Of a DNA stretch of 64,000 bases, positions 1 to 12,040 are shown piece by piece. The stretch covers positions 10,271,702 to 10,335,701 of the forward strand of contig NC_061136.1 in NCBI RefSeq assembly GCF_905220365.1. The letters run 5' to 3'. This stretch comes from Vanessa cardui. Its lineage: Eukaryota; Arthropoda; Insecta; Lepidoptera; Nymphalidae. Each line of letters opens with the position of its first letter. Positions within the stretch are counted from its first letter, which is position 1. The translations under genes and the position numbers were made by a program. The notes below the pieces were generated by a model. That model was not told where the DNA came from. It ran no database searches and was given only the letters and a program-made list of their open reading frames with translations.

Positions 1-2679
1 CATCGACTATTAATTATGATGCGTTTTTCACTTTCGAACTTTGACGTGCTCGCTGTGTGACAGACCTCAGATAAGAATGTTAATGTTATTTGATACCGTC
101 TGTGCCTAATACCATAACAATACAATGAAAATAACAATTTATTTCAAGGTGTTAAGATCCGTTTTGAGTTTTCATTGCTACCATAAGACGATAATCGATT
201 TTGAGTTGTACGAAGTCGAGTTAGAGTCGAATGTTGAATTGTGAGGAATAAGTTTGGAACACCTTAAAAGCAGAATCGAGAATTTTGATGAATGCGGTTA
301 TAATTGTTTCTGTATCGATTATGCCATTGATAAATATTTCTACTATTGCTCGTTTTATTAATGACGTGGAAACGGAAGAGCTGGGCGATGCCCTAACGAC
401 ACGAACGTCACAATTAATATCGGAGCTGTCAAAACAGCTGTCATCAGCCCTGTACGTCTGCTTTACAGCTTGATGTAATTAAATTCGTCATATTAATTTA
501 CTTTCAACGTATTTAATGTCTTCTGTGTTTGAACCGTGACCGTAACTTTTTATCATATTTAAGCAAAATTGTTAACGAAATATTATGACAAGTAGGTTAG
601 TATACCATACTTTTTAATAACATTGATATTTTTATATTTAGCATTATGTTACTATTGTTGACTTCTTATTCTTTCCGAATCCTTTTTACGTATACTTATA
701 AACCAAATTATATATGATTTTTGTTTTACAACAATCCTATCAAAAATATATTCTTATGCCTCTCAACGAGCAAATAGCTAAGAAAATCGATATCGCCTTT
801 AGTTCAATTTCTCTAAAATTAACGGCACCGTATAAACCAGCGACGCAACGAACCGAACTGGAATTTAAATAGTCTGAAGACGACTTTAGCGCCGCAGTGT
901 CGATCAACTGGAATCCCTCGATAGACACCTACACTGGACAACGTAAATTCAAACTTAATTCAATAATTATACAGTTTAAAATCTAATAAAACTGTTTTGA
1001 TGATAAGATTTGCATTATATGGCACAAAAAAATATTACATTTAAAAAATTAAAACATCTATTTTTTATTTTATGAAGTAAATATGTTATTTTTAACTAAT
1101 GATACGTTCAGAGTTAAATACATAGCCTTATAGAAACCTTAGGAGACCTACATATTTTAGGTCTGCTACTATAAATCAGCCTACCTAAAGAATAACATAA
1201 ACTTTGGTTATGTCAAATATACTGACCGTCAAAAACGAATATACTTTTGTTCACCAGTCATATCTGATCTTCCTTTATTTCTAAGTATTCACCTTGTAAT
1301 CAGTATGAATACGAACTAAATTTCTATAACATTCGCAACCTTCACCCATTCCCCTTTGAACATGTAGGCGCATCGACGCAAGACCAAAATTGCTATATTG
1401 GAAAAGCCCACACGTTTCTTAGACATTCCTGCGAAAGGTCAGGAGTCAGGATAGGGCTCGACAGCATGTGACGGAGGTCGACATGCCCACTTCATTAATT
1501 CCTGAACGTTTGATCAATATTATTTGAACTGTTACACTTATCGAGTCCTTAATGTCCTTAACTTGAAATTTCAAGAGTAAGATTGTTGACGATAAATTTT
1601 TTGGGCATATCCCAAAGAAGCCAATTTAACGAAATTACATAAACTACCAATATACAGTATAATCTCTTATATTTTACATATGTATATGTTATTGATTGTA
1701 TCAAATACGTCAATAAATATACAAATTAAAGTAAAACTCAGTCTAGCTAATAGATGTTAATTCAAAGTTGTAAACAAAGGAATCGACAGCGCAATTGTGA
1801 AGTTACAAGTCTACAACTACCCCGCGGTGGGGGAACCGCCTTCTACGAAACAAAACGACAGATATTAATGGTTATATGGAAAAAATATTGTTGCGTTTGC
1901 TTTCCCCGGCTTTTAAAGCGCAATAAACAATGTGCAATTAAAACGCCAATATCAGATTGATGGTTTGATTAATAGTTGTTTAGTTTGTGATTAGAATTTG
2001 TGAGCGGTTTCCTGCTTTGTACTAAAATATGAAAAATAAGTTGCCCTCACGCATTTCATACCAAATTTTGAAAGGTCATACTAATTATTGGAGGTGTAAC
2101 TTTTATATACGATCCTCTTACTGTCTTTTTTCAACACGAGAAAAATAAAGTTTCATATATGGCTCTTTCCTTGTCGAGCGCAAGTAAAAAGCTTGTTAAT
2201 TCTAAAGAAAAAATACGCCTATATCACGGATCAGTTTTTGTTAAATATAAAAACACAGAACAAATACATTTTCATATCAGAATTAAAACTAACATTTTAA
2301 TTTATTTTGAATAACTATTGTTTTGGGCCAGTTTAATAAAATTATATATGTTAAGTCTGGTCGGAATTATTATAATACAATTGAAATGATAGGTATTCAA
2401 AACATATTTATTAGCTATTTATATATAGTTTATAATTGAGATTTCAGAAAAACCTAAATTTCTTAAAAAAATAATTTCGTTCCAATTTTAAGCTCCAGTC
2501 TAAATCAATTATGTTAAGGCAACAATTTATTAAGAATTAAGCACATTATATAAGATGTATAATTTATTTGAAAATTTCATTTCTAATTAAAGATGTTAAA
2601 AAACATTACATATGAGATTTTAATTCGAGACCAACGATTAAAAACTATAATCCATTGGAGAATACGGCTTCATAGACTA

Positions 2680-2880
2680 AGCTATACTATATCTAGATAT
2701 GCATGTTTCCGCAAAGCGCTCAGCAACCCAATTAAAATGGCGGCGATAGCTTGTCATATTGTAATTGGTTAATTATTATCATGGAATGGGAGGGGCGGCC
2801 TTGTTCTATCTAGCTCCAGGTAGTGGAGGATACTACATAAGGCTTTAATAAAGCCTGTGCATAATTCTATCTTTAATTAT
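2680..2880. promoter_or_regulatory. Candidate intronic cis-regulatory element with PHO/YY1-type motif
   Basis: Within AT-rich intron this block is richer in distinct motifs. AAAATGGCGGC at 2734-2744 is a full match to the YY1/Pleiohomeotic-type consensus. Several homeodomain cores (TAATT, TTAATTA) follow. A compact inverted repeat, GGCTTTA-A-TAAAGCC, lies near 2841-2855 and contains a Caudal/Abd-B-like TTTAT core on one strand. A GGAGGGGCGGCC stretch sits between them. PHO sites mark Polycomb response elements in Drosophila Hox clusters, so an enhancer or PRE role is possible. There is no direct evidence of function; conservation would decide. Confidence 0.3.
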
Positions 2881-3469
2881 AATTTTATAGTATGAATTAC
2901 GATATGAGATCTCGCGAAGTTGATTTTATGCGGGATTATATTTTTTCCATACCTATATTTATCGATGAGTAAAAAGTAGCGAAACACGTTATGTCCGATA
3001 GTTTAGTTTTTACATGTAATTACGAATCTAATTAGCTCTGCTTATACATGGTATAATTTAATAAACAATAATTATGATAATGTTAATGTAAAGAAAGCTA
3101 AAAAAAGCAATAGCAATGATTTATTTAATCAATAAAAAAATCGTTGATTTCAATTGTACTTAGTCTTACTGTGGTTTTTAGTAGAGTTGTAACACAAGGC
3201 GGATGTTAGATTTTTTTTTTATTTAACTCACCCCAGTAATAATAACAATAGTAATTAGTTACACTAATACTTAACCAATCCACTAGCTAAGCTCATGAAG
3301 TCTGCCTTAGATAAACGACTTTACAAGTCCACCTAGTTATACTTAATTTTAATAAGATCAAGGATAGTCTCTACATCTTATTAAATACGCAACAGAATTT
3401 AATGCGATTTTTATAAATGATCACAGTAATTTGAATGAAATGTTTATCACTACATAGTATATTCGCTTT

Positions 3470-3680
3470 CTCTAATCTTTACAACTACGCAACGGATTTT
3501 GATGAGGTTCTTTCACTAAATAGAGTGATTCGAGATATAGCTTTTTGTATATTTATAATACTTGGACAAGTTAGTAAAGAAACACTGATAATTTTAAAAG
3601 ATTCTAATTTGATGTCGTAAATTAACAAATTCAGTAGTATATTTGGTATCAATATTGTACCGTGTAAGCCGGGGCGATTA
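3470..3680 (+). mobile_element. Degraded Helitron-like non-autonomous element, copy C1
   Basis: This copy shares blocks with 34779-35020, 38458-38675 and 56140-56290. The shared blocks are the ACGCAACGGATTTTGATG stretch, the 'gagtgattcgag' stretch, the 'aacactgataat' and 'gatgtcgtaaat' stretches, and an end resembling 'accgtgtaagccggggcg'. Better copies finish with a short ACCCG/CGGGT hairpin followed by CTAG-T, which suggests Helitron ancestry. The small open frame across it (3435-3620) is an accident of the repeat. Family membership is clear; the class is tentative. Confidence 0.55.
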
Positions 3681-3828
3681 CAGAAAATCCGAGAATTTCA
3701 ACATTCCTTCCCGAAAGAAATTTGGATGGTTACGAACACATATAGTGAGAGATAGTGTTGGCAGTTACAAGGCGTCGAGGACTTGGACCAGCTCCTCGAT
3801 GTACTGGCTTACTGCGTAGAAATGGACT

Positions 3829-3967
3829 GAGTCGAGATGGCCCAGTGGTTAGAACGAGTGCATCTTAACCGATGATTGCGGGTTCAAACCCAGGCAAGCA
3901 CCGCTGATTCATGTGCTTAATTTGTCTTTATAATTCATCTCGTGCTCAGCGGTGAAGGAAAACATCG
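3829..3967 (+). mobile_element. tRNA-derived SINE, 5' half, copy A1
   Basis: The copy opens with internal RNA polymerase III promoter boxes: box A TGGCCCAGTGG at 3838-3848 and box B GGTTCAAACCC at 3881-3891. It runs on to 'ggtgaaggaaaacatcgt' and then stops matching. It is over 90% alike by eye to the starts of the copies at 23197 and 61718, but lacks their LINE-like 3' tail, so it is truncated. It is not a functional tRNA: the arms do not make a cloverleaf and the body continues into SINE sequence. Confidence 0.8.
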
Positions 3968-4899
3968 TTTTCTCTTTTACGAAAAATGAATTTTTACGGT
4001 GCTCTTAACATTTATAATTTTTCAGTCGTCCGTAAAATTTCCTTTGGCCTACCTGCGAACAAATGTAAACTATTATCAATATGAAGGAAATAATCTTAAG
4101 CGGCATGTATATGCGTATCAAAAATTATAAAAGTATTTCTGATTATTTGTAATGAACAATAATCAAAAAATTCACCTTCAGTTTACATTATAAAATATAG
4201 TTTATATACAGATAGCTAAAGTCAAAACATATTCAAACAGAGTTGAAATCTGCGAGAAACATGTCTAAATACTGACGTTTGAAGATCAGTTTGTTTTGAA
4301 ACGTCGTACGCGACGATTGCAAGCCACTCGTTTCACGTCACGTTGAAACGCCCCCGATTTTACGAAATTACTAACATACCGTTATATTCAACTAATATTA
4401 GGAAATAATCTGACTTACCTCAGTAAACATCAAACAATTTTAGTATTTATTAGAATCGAATAAAGATAGATTTCGGGTGTAATATTTTTAATGTATGTCA
4501 CACTGTATTTTATAGCAGATTAATTTTGTTTGTAATTCGAAAGCAATAGCGTAGTGTTATAATTTTAATATATAGTATTTTGTGAAAATAAAATTATTCA
4601 ACAGCTTTTAATAGCGTAACCAAATTTTTTATATAACCTGACTGTCATTTTATTAAAGTAAGAGAGATACTTATAGAATTAGTAGGAACTAACTTTTATT
4701 AAAAGTAGATAAACTAAAAACAAAATCGTTTAGATATTTAACTGAAGCTTTACTTAGAATTCTTGGAAACTAAAGTATATTTTTTTTCTCACTCTAGTTT
4801 CAAGACGAAAACTATTTCCGTTAGTTTAACCAATACTATTAAACGTAAAACTAAAACGTATTCTCAGAAACGTCTTCGAATCGTATCAACTTTTTTGTT

Positions 4900-5540
4900 T
4901 TAATTGTTTTGGCAGTACCGCGTCTCTGTCTCGATGAAGAGAGGCGCGGGTGCGCCCCGTCACTTAACAGCGTCTGCGCAAAGCACGTCGGATTTATTTA
5001 ATCCACTCGCTAAGATGAAAAGTCTTATAAACTAGATGCGATACACCGTAATCGCTTTATTAATCATTTGTAATTCAATATCATTAAAATCATAACTCGA
5101 TATTATTATTGGGGATAGCGAATGTTCGATTACTAATTGCAAATTTTATAAAACATCTTTGATAGATATATTTTTTAAATTAAGAGAACCCACATGTTTC
5201 GTGTAATATAAACTTTACATATTTTTCTGAAGTTAATATACCAAAGCGATCTTCGAACATAAACCATCTCTTTCCCCGCAGTTGGCTCATCAGTCGGCCA
5301 ACAAATTAGTCGGTGTCACTACGATAATATACAGTAAGCGGCGTGGTGTACTCCGCTGGCTGCAACACGTCGCATAAATCGCTCAACACTGACGAGTAAT
5401 GTTTTGTATGGAGATTTCTTTCGACGAAACCGCGGCTGCCGTGTAGTAGCCTTTATCTAGTCGTAAATTAACCCATGAAATTGATAAACGCGAGCAAGTT
5501 CTTTCTTTCTCCAGCCGCCGACATATCGACATAATTATTC
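4900..5540. promoter_or_regulatory. CG-richer intronic islands, possible enhancer or minor promoter
   Basis: Two blocks (about 4915-5000 and 5265-5530) stand out from the AT-rich intron by many CpG dinucleotides and no similarity to the repeats in the window. The second has a pyrimidine tract with CAG ending at 5281 and, 50 bases on, a donor-like ACA|GTAAGC at 5331-5338. It also has a TCAGT initiator-like string at 5290-5294. These may be chance splice-like motifs in a conserved enhancer. No coding potential is seen. Confidence 0.25.
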
Positions 5541-7204
5541 TATTCGAATTTATTACTACACAGGTGCCAAACCTGCGTGGGGTTGCTGATAAAGATTGGT
5601 AGATATGTCTACAAATATATTTTGTACATATTTATAAAAGACAATGACCTCTCTTGATACTTCTAACATATCTACACATATAATGACATGCTTAGTTGGT
5701 TGGATAAACGATTAGTCTATTTAAGTATAACAGCGCTCCGGTAGCAGTCGTAAAATTTGTATCAAGACATTTTAATTTACCTATCACTTAGATTTCGTAG
5801 GATTATACTTTAATATTAAAACAAGTGTGATGAAATAATTATATTATAATTTATTGTTTAAATAAAACGTATTTCATAGAATAATTCCAAGCCAATAAAT
5901 TAAATAAACTATCAAAATTACTCGCAAATATAACTTTAACTTACTACATAAATATTTAGTCATTCGTATATTTATAACCGATCGTATTTTTTATAAAGTA
6001 TCTCGAGATTAGTTAAGACACATCGTATCTATTATGATATCATAATCTATTCTTGGACTATTATAGCGCACGTTTACATTCGCGAAGACTTAATACTCCA
6101 TACTAAAACGTAGGTACATTTGTAGTACTCACATTATTTAAAATACAATAGTACCATTTAATGTATTATTGTCGCATGTTGGAATGCAAGCGTACTTTAA
6201 CATTACTCCAGCTACACTGCCCTGTTACAAATTCACCGCAAGTGGTATTCTAAAACAATATGGCTCTAACTGAAATTAAACAAAGACTTTTTTGTGACAA
6301 CTATAAATCACATTAGTGCAAAAAAATCGCAAATGTGTTCAGACCATGCGATTTTCCGACACACAAGGTCACTTCTATTGTAATCGCTTTTTGTCAATAC
6401 TAGTATTCAGATGTCCGGAGAAAGGACTTTCTTTAGATAGTGAGAATAATTGATCTACTAATGGACATTTACGTGCCTATTATGCTTTTACTTTCCTTGA
6501 AAGAGAGTAATAATGACGTGAAAAAATTAAAGATTTGCATGGAGCCGACCCACCAGGCAGGTAGTGTCTTGTAATCGGTCGATTTGTCTTATTGTCGGAG
6601 ATGTCGTTTGTTTGTGTTCAGTGACCGCGACTGTGCTCGAGATAAAAGTAATAAATTACGAGGAACGGAAGGTGTTTGTAATGGTCGCCGCCAGAGGTGT
6701 GGCTCTTAACATTAAACGATGCACTTTTGGTATTTCGAAACGATTACCGATATTATTTTAATTGAATTAAAAAATATGACATTTTAAGCAATTATTACTA
6801 TATAAGTAGAGGCTGCAAGTAACACCAATAAGCTACTATCAGGGCGGATTGAAAAATATCATGCTGAGAACCGGTTCGATTGTCTTGAATGCACAATCTA
6901 ATATAACTTACCAATTTTATATCGCATATAAAGTAACTTGAATTTTAACGTCAAAAGATTAACATATTTACTGAAAAATTCACATATGTTTGAAATAATT
7001 AGACGTTTATATCCAAAGTAGAACAATTGATTTCAATCGCAATAAATATGTTACGAATAATTTTTACCGACGGTTATGGTGTAGGCATAAAACAATTGTC
7101 ATTCGTTACTTTAAGCGCGACGAAATATATGCAAATTTTATTTACACTATTCAGCATTTCATAAAATATCGATAATTGACATCTATACTGGTGCATGGTA
7201 GCAA

Positions 7205-7385
7205 ACGTAGATTTTTTTTATTATAAAGATGTATTATGGGACAGCAAAACGGTGCACCAACGCCAATAGACTCTAACGCTGTAAGAAATATTAACCATTC
7301 CTTACCTAGCAATATGTTGTCCTTGGGTACTAAGATATTATATCTCTTGTACTTATAATTACAATTTCTGAAACCCTGAAAACAC
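7205..7385 (-). mobile_element. Degraded SINE-like repeat, family B, copy B8
   Basis: Read on the minus strand this keeps the family B landmarks: AAGG-type 'cccaagg', 'taaggaatggttaatatttcttacag' and 'gttagagtctattgg' in the same order as at 24676-24967. It has many substitutions and is an old copy. The open frame of 78 codons here is part of the repeat. Confidence 0.6.
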
Positions 7386-9478
7386 AATAATAGTAAGTAT
7401 TGTTCTTTGACGCGATATTAACCAACCAAGTAAATTAATAAAACTAATTTTCTTTAACATAAATAGCTGCATCTATAAATGTTGCGTAGAATTTATACAA
7501 TAAAGAAATAAAGAGAGCAAACAGTGTTTAACTAAGCAAATAATGTAAATTATATAGCCATAAATTTGTATGTTCATAAATATACGACTTATAAACGATC
7601 GAATTAAATCTTTTGCGCTTTACTATATCTGAATTATATCCAGTACTGATATAAATTAAATTTAAAAATCGAATACGCTGATAACCGCCCAAGTTCATTG
7701 CCTCTATAAAATGACCGTCAATTTATATAATTATCTTTTATATTCAAACAAAATACGTAAAAAAAAAATAATAATTTATTTCAACGACGTAGGCGTAAAT
7801 TATACTAATGAAACGTATATAAATATTAAATATATCAACGGCGTTACACTTTCGAGATAAGAAAGAGATCTATAGCAGTTATATATCACGTTTTAGGGGT
7901 TTTGATATTTAATGTCGTATAATCAATTACCATATCTATTTCCTTGAACGTTAGACTTAAGTTATAAATAAAATTCAATACCTACGAGACTCGTTCGACC
8001 AGATTTATTATAAAATTAATATTCAATTAGCTTTCCGCACATGATGCCCTGACTGGGCGTGCGTATTATTAAGTTTAATTTATAGCATCATTTACGAACG
8101 ATATTTTTAAATTATTACCGGTTTTTCGTCCATGGTAATTGTGGACACGACCAATTTGAGAAGCGTCCGAAATATTTTCGACGGTTTTTTTTTAATTAAA
8201 CATTAAATAAGTATATACAATTTAATCTCAACATAGGATGTGGTTTAAAATCGATCGATGATATTTTAAACATGTTTTTGGTTCATAGTGTTTTCGGTAA
8301 TTGATAATCATTATGATATTTATCAATAATAATATTATTATTATTTATCTATGAGTTATGATATTTATTATTGAACTTTGTAAAGTACATCAAGATTATA
8401 CACACGTTTGAAATGCACCTTAACTTGATATTCAGCTTACTTATAATCTACAGAGACTTGTATGGCATCTTGCACTGGATAGAATAACTATGAACAACAA
8501 ATAGTATGATAAGTTACAATTATTATTACCTACATTTATAATATATTTTGTCTACTGTACATCACTTACCCTTAGATGATATATATTATAAAACAGCTGG
8601 AAAGAAAATAGACGAAATTGTACCTACATGCTTAGAGATGCAAGTGTTAAATTAACATTTCAAAGACGAGACGCTAATTCTCAAAAAAAAACATCAATAA
8701 TTAATCTATATAGATATAAGATTTCATACAGAGCACAAGATAGCTACTGGTAAAGAGATCGTTAAATATTATAAACATAAGTTTGAACATTACGCATTTA
8801 CGCAATCTTTTTATTTCCACTCAGGGGCTTAGGAGACCACCCGAGAGAAGATTCTATATATAGATTAATAGAGAACTTTGAGATGAAATTGTTTTGTCTT
8901 CGATATCAACGATTCGATATAAATGTACATTCGTACGAAGCAGAAGTTCCCAAACATTTTTATCGCGTGTTAGTAGGAAGTAAAGTTTTAGAGGAGGGCG
9001 TTTAGTATACAATTTAAAATTAAGTCGGTATGGCCACTTAGAAATAGACCATCGGAAAGCTCCAATAGGAATTTATCAACGGCGCCGTCTGCGCCCGCGC
9101 ACAGATTTATTGCGCGTTATGTAAATGTGTACAAGATATTAGCGTCCCTAATATTTCTACGTCGTGATTAGTTCACCACGAACTTGAGAAATTCGCTCTT
9201 AATGCTGAGTTTGTACATTCGAATCCCGATCAGATACCGCTTGATTCACATTTATGTAACCCACTTACCATTCGGCCATTTGTATTATTATCCGGTTAAA
9301 TTATATAAACGATTGTCAACGTTTATTTTCTTACAAGCTTTGAGTAAAGCGACTTCGCGAGCGTTCAAAGTAGTGATAAATTGTATACGAATAAAACCGG
9401 ATTCAACTACGGGATTCTAACTAACCTTTAACAATACCTGGTATTAAATAACACCATTGCTCTCTTACTTCTGAGTAC

Positions 9479-9522
9479 TGTGAAGGCGATTATAATATTA
9501 ATATATCATAATCGCCTTCACA
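9479..9522. repeat. Perfect 15-bp inverted repeat with AT loop
   Basis: TGTGAAGGCGATTAT (9479-9493) is the exact reverse complement of ATAATCGCCTTCACA (9508-9522), separated by a 14-base AT loop. It could be a short fold-back element or a cruciform. The loop is AT-only apart from one base, and the surrounding sequence is not otherwise palindromic. Confidence 0.7.
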
Positions 9523-9629
9523 TTACTATAATTGTCTCATAATATATAAATGACTGTAACTGTTTTTCATACGCTCTTTAAAGAAATTAATAACCCCAAA
9601 GAGTGAGTTTCAGGAGATTTTTCAACACT

Positions 9630-9820
9630 ATCAGTCACCCGCGGTTTCGCTCGCATTTTGGGGTATTGGTTATCATGTGCCAGGCAAAAAAGTAGCCTAT
9701 GCCCTTTTTTGGAGTTCAAGTTTGCTTCATATCAAATTTTATCAAATTCTGTTCAGCGGTTCGGTCGTGAAAGAGCGACGTACAGACAGAGTTTCTATCA
9801 CATTTACAATATTAATATAG
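9630..9820 (-). mobile_element. Non-autonomous lepidopteran element, family D, copy D3
   Basis: Read on the minus strand this matches 38935-39112: 'gtagaaactctgtctgtacg', 'cggccaa/cgaccgaac' and 'aatttgatatgaagcaaacttgaactcc', then 'ggcatagg' and 'gcgagcgaaaccgcgggtgact'. Family D copies end near GCTAGT, which fits a Helitron-type CTRR-T end, although this copy has lost it (CTATCAG at the start). It is one of the more complete copies in the window. Confidence 0.65.
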
Positions 9821-11844
9821 ATAATAAATAATATTAAGTGATTCCAGTCATTTTTGTCTCACGCTGATGTTAATAACTGAAGGCAACGAGCCAAATGATA
9901 AGTGGCGACGAACAGAAAATGACGTTTGAAATAACATGATTCGGTTCAGCGGACGATGACAACATGTAGGGCAATGTTTAAAGAAATGTAGTAAGTATAA
10001 CTAGTCAATGCCAGTAGGTTCCCGAGCATTTATCTAGAGAAGGTGACAGTGACATTTGTGTATTCTCTGACTTATAAACTTTCCATCGAAAAACTGGTGA
10101 AGATGTGTTAAGACAAATCAAGAGGTAAAAACAACAAAACCTAGGGCTGCGAAAATATTGAAATGGTCTCGGTACTGTAGCGGATCGGCTCGGAAAGTCT
10201 TCTTTCTAGGAATTCTCAATAGCGTTTAGAAGTTTAAAAATGGTAGTCCTACACTGCTATATACCGGAATTCAAATATATCCATTGCCCGCTCTATAGAC
10301 TTGTGGATGTGAGTGCATATACATATGTATATTGGCACGCACACTTGTGCACTTACTACATCCAGATTAGGTGATCTGTCCTTAATATTAAACAGCGAGG
10401 CAAATATACATTCACAGCGACTTCTTAACTTACACGGATTGCAGGTTCTTTCTCGATTGTGGCTTGAATATCAGAATGAAATATACAACACATGTTACAT
10501 ACGTGAACTGTTTACAAATGAATGAAATTACTAATATCATTATGAGTCAATAACTTCTTTCATTTTAATTCATATATAAAAATATAATCCCAAACGTACA
10601 TTCGTCTAAGATATATGACATAATTAATGAATTTAAAAGACGGTTCGCTAAAATTGGAAAAATCGCTCGTTTATATATAAAAGATGGTAAATTGGCTTTA
10701 GGCTACCTCTTTGTAGTAGAAAACAAAATTTGAAATACGTATTTTTAATCCAAACCATGTTTTTATAACTGAAAATCCATGCTATCTTATTTATATTTCA
10801 TACACTATCAATAAATATGTATCAACAATAAAAGGTTCTGATAACTTAACATTTTTGAAATAGTATAACAACTAGAATATTTCGTACAATTTTTTTCACG
10901 TATCCAATTTACTTTTAAGAATTACAGCAACCATGTGGTACAGATAAAACAAAAAAGCTATGTTAAGAATTGGACGAATAAAAGTCGAGGCACGATGCGG
11001 GTAGCGTTTTAAGTATACCCGCGATAGGTAGGCGACAAGTTAAAATAATTACTCGCCGACTAACTCGCGATAGTGGCGGGCTTAAAACAGGACTTTATCG
11101 TGAATACCTTAAATATCATTTCATACCCACCTGAGCTATCTTTGCGATTATTCACGCCGGGATTAGTAGCCAGACGGTGTAACCTTTACGGAATTAGTGA
11201 GGACTATGATTAATTATATTAAATAGCTCAAAGTCGGCGCACCTTTTTAGTTTCCCAATAAGCGTAATTAATAAAATAAACAAATACTAAATAAATCGTT
11301 GTATTTAAGCTACCGGACTGATATTGGGTAAAATTTTATATCTCTATCTCTTTTCAATTGTATTAATATTTGTGAGAAAGTCATTAACATTTTACAATTT
11401 TAGAATTTAAGTGACCGTTTACTTGAATTCGAAATATAAAATTTCCGCATGATGAAAGCACAAACGGATGCACAATGTGTAAAATTATTGTGTTTCTCTA
11501 TCTATAATAGTACGAGGCAATTTTGCGTTCTATTGCAATTCTATTATATGTATTTAGAATAGTATCCTAAATGAAAAATAGTTTTATCCGCTATGGAAAA
11601 AATCGAATTTAGATTAATGTATCAGAAACATGCTTCGCTAAATCTTGAATAATTTGATGCATACAACCGCATCGATGAGGGCGTCGAAACTGAGTGGGCG
11701 GACTCTATACCGTACTCACTGGGAACAACCTAACGCCATTCGGCATTGTTTCACTCTAATGAATAAAAAAATCTTTGTTAACCTATCGGTACTTAATTGG
11801 CGATAAGATTTATGTATATTAAATAGATTTTTTTTAACCGAAAT

Positions 11845-12040
11845 CAAAATGTTCTTTACTCAAGTAGGCTTTTGCAAGTAGGTACTTTTGAATCGTCATT
11901 TAAGGTACATACCTATAGTTCCTTAAATGACGATTCAAAAGTGCTTGCAAGGTAAGCTACCGACGGTTTGGACTTTAAATTTTACCGAGAAGGGCAAACA
12001 ATAAACTCAGTAGTTACTCCTTTTCAACATTTAATAATAC
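11845..12040 (+). repeat. Fold-back lepidopteran repeat, family E, copy E1
   Basis: A 22-bp perfect inverted repeat (11884-11905 with 11921-11942) is extended by TTGCAAG/CTTGCAA (11872-11878 with 11944-11950) across a small bulge, with a 15-base loop. Downstream follow 'gctaccgacggtttgga', 'accgagaag' and 'aaactcagtagttactcc', strings I recognise from an abundant repeat in moth and butterfly transcripts. Copy E2 lies at 54318-54378 on the other strand. The left flank ('actcaagtaggcttttgcaag') looks like another part of the same repeat in reverse, so this is a rearranged or fold-back copy. Confidence 0.65.

Noticed and set aside
3838..3891. tRNA-like box A and box B pairs (also at 23203 and 61730)
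   Set aside because: They are internal promoters of SINE copies; no cloverleaf or acceptor stem is present and the sequence continues into the SINE body.
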